A DNA stretch of 14,559 nt, taken from assembly GCA_024699205.1 (NCBI GenBank), contig JAILQA010000506.1, positions 1 to 14,559 of the forward strand, written 5' to 3'. This stretch comes from Treponema sp. GTDB taxonomy: Bacteria > Spirochaetota > Spirochaetia > Treponematales > Treponemataceae. The notes under the pieces are model-generated. The model saw only the letters and a list, made by a program, of their open reading frames with translations, ran no database searches and had not been told where the DNA came from. The translations under genes were made by a program, and so were the position numbers. Of this stretch, positions 5,895 through 12,836 are shown piece after piece; the stretch's first letter is position 1, and every line of letters begins with the position of its first letter.

Positions 5895-8594
5895 TTAAAG
5901 ATCAGCCTTTTTAATTTCTTTTACAGTGTAATCATATTTGTGTTCATTAACTGTAAAGGTGAACTGTTCACCAAGTTTTTTATCCATTACAGCGTTTCCA
6001 AATGGAGACATGTAAGAAATGATGTTGTTATCTGGATCTGATTCCCAAGGTCCTAAGATTGTATAAGTTTCATCTTTGTTTTCTTCGTTGTTATGCAGGG
6101 TAACTACTGTAGCAAAAGAAATAATTGCTGTTGTAATTGTTGTCTGGTCAAATACTGTAGCACGGTTGATTTCTTCCTGGAGTCTTGAAAGTGTAAGGTT
6201 GAGGAAGTGCTGTTGCTCTTTTGCAGATTTGTATTCCTGGTTTTCTTTCAAGTCGCCTTTTTCTCTTGCTTCTGCAATATCCTTTGCGTTTGCAGGAATA
6301 TCGACATTCTGGATTCTTTCTGCTTCTGCACGTTTTTCGCGAAGTTTCTTTTCTGTAACGAGCATACCTTTTGGCTGAGTTGCCTTTTCTTCTGAAACAC
6401 GGAACTTGAAGTTTGGATATTTTTCAAGAATCTTGTTTCGGGTTGTCTGCTTGTATGAAGGGTCAATATCAACGATATCATCAATGAGAGTGTAGAACTT
6501 TTTAACTGTGTTCTCATCATTTTCAAACATATAGTTGAATACTGCATCGTCTTTGAAAAGAAGAATAGTTGCATTCTTATTAATTTTCTTGTTTTCTGTT
6601 GAATTAACGTGGTTGTTAATTTCGCGGAAGGTAAGTTCAATGATATTAATAAGAGTGATGAGCTGCTTTTCGTAAGAAATGCCTGCATCTTTATACCACT
6701 GTTCGTTCTGACATTCTTTGAAAAGGAAGAGAACAGTTTCTCTGTAATCTTTGTATGCTTCAAATGCAGTTCTGATAAACTTCTGTACGTCTTCTGTATA
6801 GCCGCTGTCGATAAGGGTTGTAAGAAGTGATTTGTCCAATACGATTGGGAAAAGAATAAGGAATTGTTTATTCCAGTCCGGGAGAAGAGTTCTGATACAT
6901 TCGATGAAATCTCTTCTGAGGGTTGTATTCTTTGAATCCTTAAGCAACTCATAAGTTTCTTTTGGATTTTCAAGTCTTTCGTAAAGTTCAGCAAAAGTTT
7001 CTTTGATAGGGAAGGCAAACTGTTTATCAACTGAGGTAATGTATCTTACAACAATATAAGCTGCAATTACCTGTTCATTAACCTTCTGAATGTTCTTTAA
7101 GTAACCCGTGAAGTATGAATACATTTCTGCAAAGAGTTCGCTTGATTTGTCGGCAAGGTCGTTGTTGAAATATTTCATAAGAATGTCGATTCTTGCAAAG
7201 AACTGCTTCTGAGCCTTGAACTCAGTTGAAAGTTTTTCTTCAATTGTGATTTTGTGGTCACGTACGGTGTACATGTTGATATCGTTTGCATTTACGCCAA
7301 ACTCAGAATCTGTACTGAGGATTTTCTTAGCGGCTGTATTCCATGCTGTCCATTCACTTGGAGTAAGAATTGAAGGTACAAGTTCTGCCTTGATTCTCTT
7401 GAAGTCGCAGTTGTTGTCAAAACTCTTGATTATTGTTTTTAATGCCCATTTTTTATCATCTTTTACTTTCTGAGCAAGTGTATCTTTTGTGTTTTTTGCT
7501 TTTAATACCCAGATATGGTCATCAGCAAGAGGTTTCAAAGCGTTTACTGCCATTTTTAATGACATTTCATGGATTCCGGCTGTTTTACCAAAATTGATTA
7601 CAAGTGTATCGTGTTCGAGTTTGCGGATGATACCAACGCCCCAGTTTCTGTGGAAAACAAAGCTTCCTTTATCGAAAGCAATGTGTTTTTCAAAATCGTT
7701 GATAGCTTCGAATACGTTTCTGTATGTCTGTGTAAGGTTTGAAGTTTTAATGTATTCTTCAAGATGACTGTGTTTTGCATATTTTCCACGATAGCAGTCT
7801 GTAATTTCTTTTCTTGCCCATGTATCTTTTGGATCAATTGTAAGGTTCTGCTTTAAGATATCAATTGCGATATCCCACTTCTGGTTGTCTTTATACCAGG
7901 TATAAAGCTCCTGCATTAAAGTTGTTGTCTTTAATTCACCAAAGGCTTTTGAAATCTTTCGGCATACAAGCTGGAAGAAGTCAATTTCTGATGGAATTAC
8001 CTGAACGAGTTTTGACCAGATGTCTTTACATGCAGCATAATTTCCAATGTTTATATAGCGGAGAATTGCTTTTTTGTAATAATCCTTTGCTGAATCGGCA
8101 TCGCCCAGCTGTTCGTAGTGATCTGCAAGCAGTTTAGCAAGATTAGCTTCTTCAAAATCGATTTTTACTAAAGTTGTGTATAAATCCCATACTTTATCAT
8201 TGTTTTCAGCAGCATAGATGCTTGCAAGTGTTCTTAAAGCGAATTTATTTGCAGAATCGTCATTAAGAATATTTTCACAAAGATAAACTACGATGTTTTC
8301 CTTATGGTTTTTCTGGAAGATATCAACAAGGTTTTCAAGGGCAGAATTATCAAGAACACCTTTCTGAAGTGAGAGAATACCCGAAATATACAAAGCAATT
8401 ATACTGTCTTTTGTGTGCTGCAGATGGTCTTCGCAAACTGCAAGTACTTCGTCAGTACAATTTTCTTCATGAGCTTTTTCTACAATAACAGCCAGTTCCT
8501 TTAAATTGTTCTGTGTGTAATTACTGATTGTCGCTCTTGTCCATGTTTCTTCTTTCAGCATTTCTTGTACTGATTGAACTAAAGTCTCTGCCAT
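5895..8594 (-). CDS. greA: Spirochaete-type long transcription elongation factor GreA
   Basis: A transcript-cleavage factor that rescues backtracked RNA polymerase, fused to a long N-terminal extension (899 residues; ordinary GreA is about 158). The C-terminal part (about 744-899) is a full GreA. Its coiled coil carries GDLKENQEY (780-788), where D781 and E784 are the acidic tip residues needed for cleavage, and its globular domain includes YMSPFGNAVMDKKLGE (861-876). Residues 1-300 look like helical TPR/HAT-type repeats (for example 156-190). Residues 310-356 form a small beta-like block (VFHRNWGVGII then LVINFGKTAG) resembling Tudor/CarD-type polymerase-binding domains; that resemblance is inference. 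Residues 360-740 are helical and unassigned. The start has AGGAG (8601-8605 on the complement) with a 6-base spacer. It lies 38 bases after a TPR gene and is probably co-transcribed. The family is known in spirochaetes; from memory, Borrelia has a protein of similar size next to recA. Confidence 0.95.
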   Translation of the reverse strand: MAETLVQSVQEMLKEETWTRATISNYTQNNLKELAVIVEKAHEENCTDEVLAVCEDHLQHTKDSIIALYISGILSLQKGVLDNSALENLVDIFQKNHKENIVVYLCENILNDDSANKFALRTLASIYAAENNDKVWDLYTTLVKIDFEEANLAKLLADHYEQLGDADSAKDYYKKAILRYINIGNYAACKDIWSKLVQVIPSEIDFFQLVCRKISKAFGELKTTTLMQELYTWYKDNQKWDIAIDILKQNLTIDPKDTWARKEITDCYRGKYAKHSHLEEYIKTSNLTQTYRNVFEAINDFEKHIAFDKGSFVFHRNWGVGIIRKLEHDTLVINFGKTAGIHEMSLKMAVNALKPLADDHIWVLKAKNTKDTLAQKVKDDKKWALKTIIKSFDNNCDFKRIKAELVPSILTPSEWTAWNTAAKKILSTDSEFGVNANDINMYTVRDHKITIEEKLSTEFKAQKQFFARIDILMKYFNNDLADKSSELFAEMYSYFTGYLKNIQKVNEQVIAAYIVVRYITSVDKQFAFPIKETFAELYERLENPKETYELLKDSKNTTLRRDFIECIRTLLPDWNKQFLILFPIVLDKSLLTTLIDSGYTEDVQKFIRTAFEAYKDYRETVLFLFKECQNEQWYKDAGISYEKQLITLINIIELTFREINNHVNSTENKKINKNATILLFKDDAVFNYMFENDENTVKKFYTLIDDIVDIDPSYKQTTRNKILEKYPNFKFRVSEEKATQPKGMLVTEKKLREKRAEAERIQNVDIPANAKDIAEAREKGDLKENQEYKSAKEQQHFLNLTLSRLQEEINRATVFDQTTITTAIISFATVVTLHNNEENKDETYTILGPWESDPDNNIISYMSPFGNAVMDKKLGEQFTFTVNEHKYDYTVKEIKKADL

Positions 8595-8632
8595 TTTAAT
8601 CTCCTGCTGGTCTAACTTTCAAAAGTTGTGGA

Positions 8633-9562
8633 TTATTTTACATACTGATTGTAAACAGATGAATCCAAAATCTTTATTCTTAATAATATCTCATTGATTT
8701 TATTGACACTTTCATGTTTCAGTTCGTAGTGATCAATGAGCCAAAAATAACTGTTTAACAGTTTTGGAACTAAAATCTTCGTGTTGCACGTAGGATCTTT
8801 GTATTCACTTTCCATCGCGTAGATACTCTGCTTTAATCTACAGACTTCCTGTGTGGTTAGTTCCCTTTTTATATTAAAAATGCCGTAAAGAATGCCGTAA
8901 ACCGGTATCCAGTACAACAAAACTTTTCCTGTATAGCCTTTTTCTTTTGTTTTCAGGATAAGACATTTTATTATTTCAGAATCTAGAAAATCTAAATCGA
9001 TTGATTCAGGATTGATAAAAAATGCTTCCCTAAAAAGAACTTTTCCAAATTTGTCTTCTCCGCACAGTGCATAGCAGTCTGCAAGTTCTGCAAGTACCGA
9101 CGGAATGTTCGGATAAATGCTGTTTGCTTCCGAAAGACAGTTTTTTGCATTTTCAAAATCACCAAGTTCTTTGTAACAAATTCCTGCATTGCGATAAATT
9201 TCTGCTTTGTGAAAAGCATCTTTTTCATCCATCAGCTTGGTGTAAATTTTTAATGCGGAATTAAAATAACCTTTGCGGACTGCATAAAATGCCGGTTCAT
9301 AAGAAAACTTTTCTCTGGCAAGAAACCTACGGAAAGATTTCCATTCAGAAAGCATCTGCTGCCCACGTTCGTAATCATCTAATTCCTTTAAATTTTTAGC
9401 CGTGTCAATCCAAAAAGTGCAGCATCTGTTTGTGTAATTCACTTCCTTACACTCAAGATCCTGCAGAAAAAGAGTACTTATAATCTGATAAGCCTGGAAG
9501 GGTTGTCCCTGCTCCAGATATGAAAGTGCTTCTTTCAGTTCAGCTTCTGTTTGAATTTCCAT
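8633..9562 (-). CDS. TPR-repeat protein upstream of greA
   Basis: A cytoplasmic-looking protein of 309 residues with no signal peptide. Tetratricopeptide-like repeats are clearest at 119-152 (AEIYRNAGICYKELGDFENA core) and 153-186, with weaker helical pairs at 8-35, 48-75 and 86-114. Residues 211-229 are hydrophobic and aromatic (VLLYWIPVYGILYGIF) and may be a buried helix or one membrane pass. The C-terminal third is helical and unassigned. No catalytic motif is visible, so a scaffold role is likely but the partner is unknown. The gap to greA is 38 bases on the same strand, suggesting an operon and perhaps a role linked to the TPR-bearing GreA. The ATG at 9560-9562 has only a poor AGG very close by. 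The nearer of two promoters would leave a leader of about 6 bases. Confidence 0.8.
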   Translation of the reverse strand: MEIQTEAELKEALSYLEQGQPFQAYQIISTLFLQDLECKEVNYTNRCCTFWIDTAKNLKELDDYERGQQMLSEWKSFRRFLAREKFSYEPAFYAVRKGYFNSALKIYTKLMDEKDAFHKAEIYRNAGICYKELGDFENAKNCLSEANSIYPNIPSVLAELADCYALCGEDKFGKVLFREAFFINPESIDLDFLDSEIIKCLILKTKEKGYTGKVLLYWIPVYGILYGIFNIKRELTTQEVCRLKQSIYAMESEYKDPTCNTKILVPKLLNSYFWLIDHYELKHESVNKINEILLRIKILDSSVYNQYVK

Positions 9563-9574
9563 GACCTATCTAAA

Positions 9575-9603
9575 ACTATATATAACTTTGGAATTTTAAT
9601 CAA
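9575..9603 (-). promoter_or_regulatory. Proximal promoter candidate for the TPR-greA operon
   Basis: On the minus strand, TTGATT (9598-9603) and TATAGT (9575-9580) are 17 bases apart, matching 4/6 and 5/6 of consensus. The predicted start near 9568 gives a leader of only about 6 bases before the TPR gene ATG. Confidence 0.5.
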
Positions 9604-9639
9604 GAAAAGATTTAAAAAAATGGAAAAAATGAGACAAAG

Positions 9640-9668
9640 TTTATACACTTAATGACTTAATCTGTCAA
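9640..9668 (-). promoter_or_regulatory. Strong distal promoter candidate for the TPR-greA operon
   Basis: On the minus strand, a perfect TTGACA (9663-9668) and TATAAA (9640-9645, 5/6) are 17 bases apart. This is the best sigma-70 match in the window. The predicted start near 9633 would give a leader of about 70 bases. With the proximal promoter, the operon would have two starts. Confidence 0.65.
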
Positions 9669-9744
9669 GTAAAAAATTTAAAAATAATAATTTTTTTATA
9701 ATCACATTTTTATAAGCCCTCTTAACTAAAAAAAACTGAATTCT

Positions 9745-9778
9745 GCATTATGAATTATGAATTATGAATTGTGAATAT
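9745..9778. repeat. Heptad tandem repeat TGAATTA upstream of rpe
   Basis: After GCATTA come four tandem heptads: TGAATTA (9751-9757), TGAATTA, TGAATTG and TGAATAT (to 9778). The first two are identical; the third differs at one position and the fourth at two. The segment 9761-9776 is the exact reverse complement of 3487-3502. The repeat overlaps the proposed -35 of rpe. Confidence 0.75.
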
Positions 9779-9797
9779 CTGTTTTTTCTGTTAAAAT
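9769..9797 (+). promoter_or_regulatory. Candidate promoter for the rpe operon, leaderless geometry
   Basis: TTGTGA (9769-9774) and TAAAAT (9792-9797) are 17 bases apart, matching 4/6 and 5/6 of consensus. The -10 ends 8 bases before the rpe ATG, so the leader would be about 0-2 bases, and no Shine-Dalgarno precedes the gene. The -35 hexamer lies inside the heptad repeat. Confidence 0.55.
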
Positions 9798-9805
9798 AGA
9801 AACAA

Positions 9806-10444
9806 ATGAAAACTAAAATTTTGGCACCATCTTTATTATCTGCTGATTTTGCAAATTTGCAGGGTGCAATTGAAAAAATAAAAAATAATAATGGTTCTGC
9901 AGTTCACATCGATGTTATGGACGGTCATTTTGTTCCGGAAATCACTTATGGTCAGCCGGTAATTCGTTCTATCAGAAAACTTACAGATTTACCTTTTGAC
10001 GTTCATCTTATGGTCGAAAAACCCGAATTACATGTTGAATCTTTTATAAAGGCTGGTGCCGACTGGATTACCTTCCATTATGAAGCCACAGCCCATTCTC
10101 ACAGAATAATCCAGCTGATTCATGAAGCAGGTAAAAAAGCGGGAATTGCAATTTGTCCCGGAACTCCTCTTTCTCTTTTGGACGAATTACTGGAAATTGC
10201 CGATATTATCCTTGTAATGACAGTTAATCCGGGGTGGGGCGGACAAAAACTTATTCCAGCCTGTGTAGAAAAAGTTTCTGAGCTAAACCGAATCAGAAAA
10301 GAAAAAGGATATAATTATTTGATTTCTGTTGATGGTGGAATAAATTCTCGTACAGTTCAGAGTGTTCTTGATGCTGGCACAGATATTGTCGTTTCAGGCT
10401 CCTCATTTTTTAATGATGATTTGCAATGGAAGGTGGAGAAATAA
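9806..10444 (+). CDS. rpe: Ribulose-phosphate 3-epimerase
   Basis: Cytoplasmic TIM-barrel enzyme that interconverts D-ribulose 5-phosphate and D-xylulose 5-phosphate in the non-oxidative pentose phosphate pathway. At 212 residues it is slightly short of the usual 220 or so. All key motifs are present: APSLLSADF (7-15), HIDVMDGHFVP (34-44) with metal ligand H34 and catalytic D36, FDVHLMVEKP (64-73) with H67, MTVNPGWGGQKLIP (138-151) and SVDGGIN (174-180) with D176, the second catalytic aspartate. The phosphate-binding GS motif is VVSGSSFF (195-202). It is the first gene of a plus-strand operon. The next gene starts 2 bases after its stop, and that gene's GGAG lies inside the last rpe codons. 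No Shine-Dalgarno is seen for rpe itself; the -10 box is immediately upstream. Confidence 0.97.
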   Translation: MKTKILAPSLLSADFANLQGAIEKIKNNNGSAVHIDVMDGHFVPEITYGQPVIRSIRKLTDLPFDVHLMVEKPELHVESFIKAGADWITFHYEATAHSHRIIQLIHEAGKKAGIAICPGTPLSLLDELLEIADIILVMTVNPGWGGQKLIPACVEKVSELNRIRKEKGYNYLISVDGGINSRTVQSVLDAGTDIVVSGSSFFNDDLQWKVEK

Positions 10445-10446
10445 TT

Positions 10447-11496
10447 ATGAAAAAAAATTATAAATTATTTTTTGCAGCTTTAATTTTATTATTTTTCAGT
10501 TCAAACTTTTTTGCAAGCGAATCAGCATCAACTGCTTATCTTGAGGGCTGCAAGGCTTTTTCACGCGGAGAATGGAACTCTGCTGTATTTTTATTAAAAA
10601 AGGCAGCTTCTTATCCGGAAAATGATAATCCTGATACACATTATATGATGATTTCGGCTGAGATTTATGCTGAAGATTATAAAAATGCTCTGGATGACTG
10701 TGAAGATTTTTTGCGAATATTCCCGGAATCAATTTACGTTCCAAGAATCCAATATATGAAAGGTAAGCTTTTGTATAATCTTGGCGAGTATGAAAAATCA
10801 ATTGTTGTGCTTAGTGATTTCTGTCATAGAAATGAGGAAAATGAACTTTATCCTTCTGCCTTGTTTTATATAGCAGAATGTCTTTTTACTGATTATAAAT
10901 ATGATGAAGCCGAAGCAATTTATGAAAGAATTGTTACTCAGTTTCCGTCAAGCGAAAAGGTAAATGCGGCTCAGTACAGAATTGAAAATATAGCCCAGCG
11001 TTCCCGCGAAGAAAAACTGCTTTATCTTTTAAAACAGACGGGTGAAGAATATCTTTCCGCAAAAGAAGAGTACGAAAAACAGCTTAAACTTTATAATTCT
11101 GATGCAATCAATTCTACCCGCGATAAACTCATGGAAACTCAGCAGAAAAATAAGGATCTTGAAGAACAGATTAAGAATCTTGAAGCTCAGATAGAAACAC
11201 TTAAAATTGAACAGCTTTTGTATCAGCGCGGTTTAAATGGAAATACAGAGACAGCTGCTTTGGATCAGTCTCTTGAAAATGCTGAAATTGCTAAAGAGAC
11301 AGAAGTTACAGAAAGTGCTGAAAAAACTGAAGCTGTTGGGGATGCAGAAAAAGCTGATGCAAACAGCGAAAGTGAAACTGATGATAAAAATAAAACTTCA
11401 GATGATGATTATAATGAAAATGAGGCCGTAAAGATTTTGAAGGCAAAGGCCTTTTTAATTCAGCAGCTTTTAAATGAGCAGAATACTGCCGAGTAA
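10447..11496 (+). CDS. Secreted TPR and coiled-coil protein
   Basis: A probable periplasmic protein of 349 residues. Residues 1-23 form a signal peptide (KK start, hydrophobic 8-22, likely cut after FFA). Four TPR-like helix pairs follow at about 30-57, 62-95, 100-130 and 135-168, including LLYNLGEYEKSI and DYKYDEAEAIYERI, of the kind seen in BamD/YbgF-type periplasmic TPR proteins. Residues about 195-262 form a charged coiled coil, 266-325 are an acidic Glu/Ala/Asp-rich linker, and 325-349 a final helix. No catalytic motif is visible, so a scaffold or assembly role is likely. The start is the ATG at 10447 with GGAG about 8 bases upstream; a reading-frame extension upstream to 10426 lacks the signal-peptide start and is unlikely. 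It is translationally close to rpe and 32 bases from the next gene. Confidence 0.85.
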   Translation: MKKNYKLFFAALILLFFSSNFFASESASTAYLEGCKAFSRGEWNSAVFLLKKAASYPENDNPDTHYMMISAEIYAEDYKNALDDCEDFLRIFPESIYVPRIQYMKGKLLYNLGEYEKSIVVLSDFCHRNEENELYPSALFYIAECLFTDYKYDEAEAIYERIVTQFPSSEKVNAAQYRIENIAQRSREEKLLYLLKQTGEEYLSAKEEYEKQLKLYNSDAINSTRDKLMETQQKNKDLEEQIKNLEAQIETLKIEQLLYQRGLNGNTETAALDQSLENAEIAKETEVTESAEKTEAVGDAEKADANSESETDDKNKTSDDDYNENEAVKILKAKAFLIQQLLNEQNTAE

Positions 11497-11528
11497 AAAT
11501 ATCCTGGTTGGAAAATATGGAGATTAGT

Positions 11529-12833
11529 ATGAAAAAGAAAAGTTTAATTTTAGGTTTTTCTATTATTGCGTTGTGTATGTTTTCTGTTTTTTCACAGGAT
11601 AATGCTCCGGCTGCGGAAACTGCTGCAAGTGAACTTTCCGAAAGCGAAAATGCCCAGGAAAATACAAAAGAGTCAAAAAAGAAATCAAAGAAAAAGAAGA
11701 ATGAAGATACCTACAGTGGCTGGGCCAATGAGAGGATATTTTCAATTGATGAAACCTATGGTTCTGTCAGACTGCGTGCTAAACCTAAAAAAGGAACCTT
11801 TAATATTGCCCTTGTGGAAGAAAAAAACTATAAGACAATTCCGGTTTTATCTACTGCCGATGAATATATGACTACTGGTTTTTTCCTGAAATCGGGCGAA
11901 AAAGTTATAAATCTTACAAATGATACCCGTGTAAAATATACCGGCTGGAAAACTGATAATGGAATGGTTTTGGGCTACAGAGTTGATAATGTTGCTGATG
12001 TAATGGTTTATTTTGATTGTTTTCAGTCAGATATTGAATCGGATATTGATTCAGTGAAAATCAGAATTGCAGTAACCAATATGGGGAAGAAAAAAGCTAA
12101 TTTTGCTGTAAAGGCTGTTTTTGATACAATTCTTGGTGAAACAGATCGCCATCATTTTTATACAAGCAGCGGTTCGGCTGTTAAAAGTGAAATATCTCTG
12201 AGAAATCTCGAAAATGATCCATGGTTTATTTCCAAAAATGTTTCGGCTCAGCTTCAGATGATTTTTAATATGGCAGATACAACTCCACCTGCACTTCTGG
12301 CACTTGCAAATTATTCTACGCTCAATAATCGTTCCTGGGAGCCTGATTTACTTTCTTACAGAACTTTTGATACGGTTTTGTCTTATAATAATTCTGCCTG
12401 TGGTGTAATCTGGCCAGATCATCCGCTTTCTGTAAAACAACAGTATTCTGAAGTGATGTATTTGTCAGTTTCTACCGGGGATAGAGTTCCTTCTGGTGTG
12501 TTTTATCTTACTGCTCATCCAGATGGTGCTATTGGTTATTCTGTATTACTCGCTGACAAAGCTGCTGAAGAAAAATTGGATGGTCAGAATGCTGAAGATG
12601 CAGTAAATCCAGAAAATGCAGAAGGAACTGAAGAAAATCAGGCTGGAAAAAATATTCCTTATGTTAAGTTTGACGTAAATAGTCTCACTCAGGAACAGCT
12701 TTCTCCTGAATATATCCGAAAACTTTTGAGTCGAATTGAAACTCTGGAAGAAGATGATGTTTCTTTGAATAAAGAAGAACTTCTGATGTTGAATGCAGAA
12801 TTGGATGCAATTTTATCAGCTTTACGGAAGTAA
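11529..12833 (+). CDS. Secreted protein of unknown function with Lys-rich linker
   Basis: Not recognised as a named family. The protein is 434 residues. Residues 1-22 are a signal peptide, probably cut after VFS; a cysteine at 16 sits in IIALC, a poor lipobox, so lipidation is unlikely but possible. Residues 24-60 form a disordered Ala/Glu stretch ending in a lysine-rich cluster (50-57). Residues about 65-340 are beta-rich, suggesting a periplasmic beta-sandwich, with notable blocks KAVFDTILGETDRHHF (195-210) and YLSVSTGDRVPSGVFYLTAH (311-330). An acidic linker (about 345-375) leads to a C-terminal helical segment (387-433). The start at 11529 has GGAG at 11519-11522 with a 6-base spacer, which favours it over the ATG at 11517 or TTG at 11508. 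It sits between two TPR genes in the rpe operon, so a shared envelope complex is plausible. Confidence 0.8.
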   Translation: MKKKSLILGFSIIALCMFSVFSQDNAPAAETAASELSESENAQENTKESKKKSKKKKNEDTYSGWANERIFSIDETYGSVRLRAKPKKGTFNIALVEEKNYKTIPVLSTADEYMTTGFFLKSGEKVINLTNDTRVKYTGWKTDNGMVLGYRVDNVADVMVYFDCFQSDIESDIDSVKIRIAVTNMGKKKANFAVKAVFDTILGETDRHHFYTSSGSAVKSEISLRNLENDPWFISKNVSAQLQMIFNMADTTPPALLALANYSTLNNRSWEPDLLSYRTFDTVLSYNNSACGVIWPDHPLSVKQQYSEVMYLSVSTGDRVPSGVFYLTAHPDGAIGYSVLLADKAAEEKLDGQNAEDAVNPENAEGTEENQAGKNIPYVKFDVNSLTQEQLSPEYIRKLLSRIETLEEDDVSLNKEELLMLNAELDAILSALRK

Positions 12834-12836
12834 TTT

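Noticed and set aside
6248..7030. 260-codon open frame inside greA on the same strand
   Set aside because: It is a shifted frame of a gene whose own frame is clearly conserved. Its composition (Ser/Lys/Leu rich) is typical of a shadow.
8614..8627. Palindrome AACTTT-CA-AAAGTT between the TPR gene and greA
   Set aside because: Six-base AT-rich arms with no T-run; too weak to call a terminator or operator, and the two genes appear co-transcribed.
9680..9720. AT hairpin and TATAAT-like strings in the rpe/TPR divergent gap
   Set aside because: No properly spaced -35 and no GC stem; expected by chance in DNA this AT-rich.
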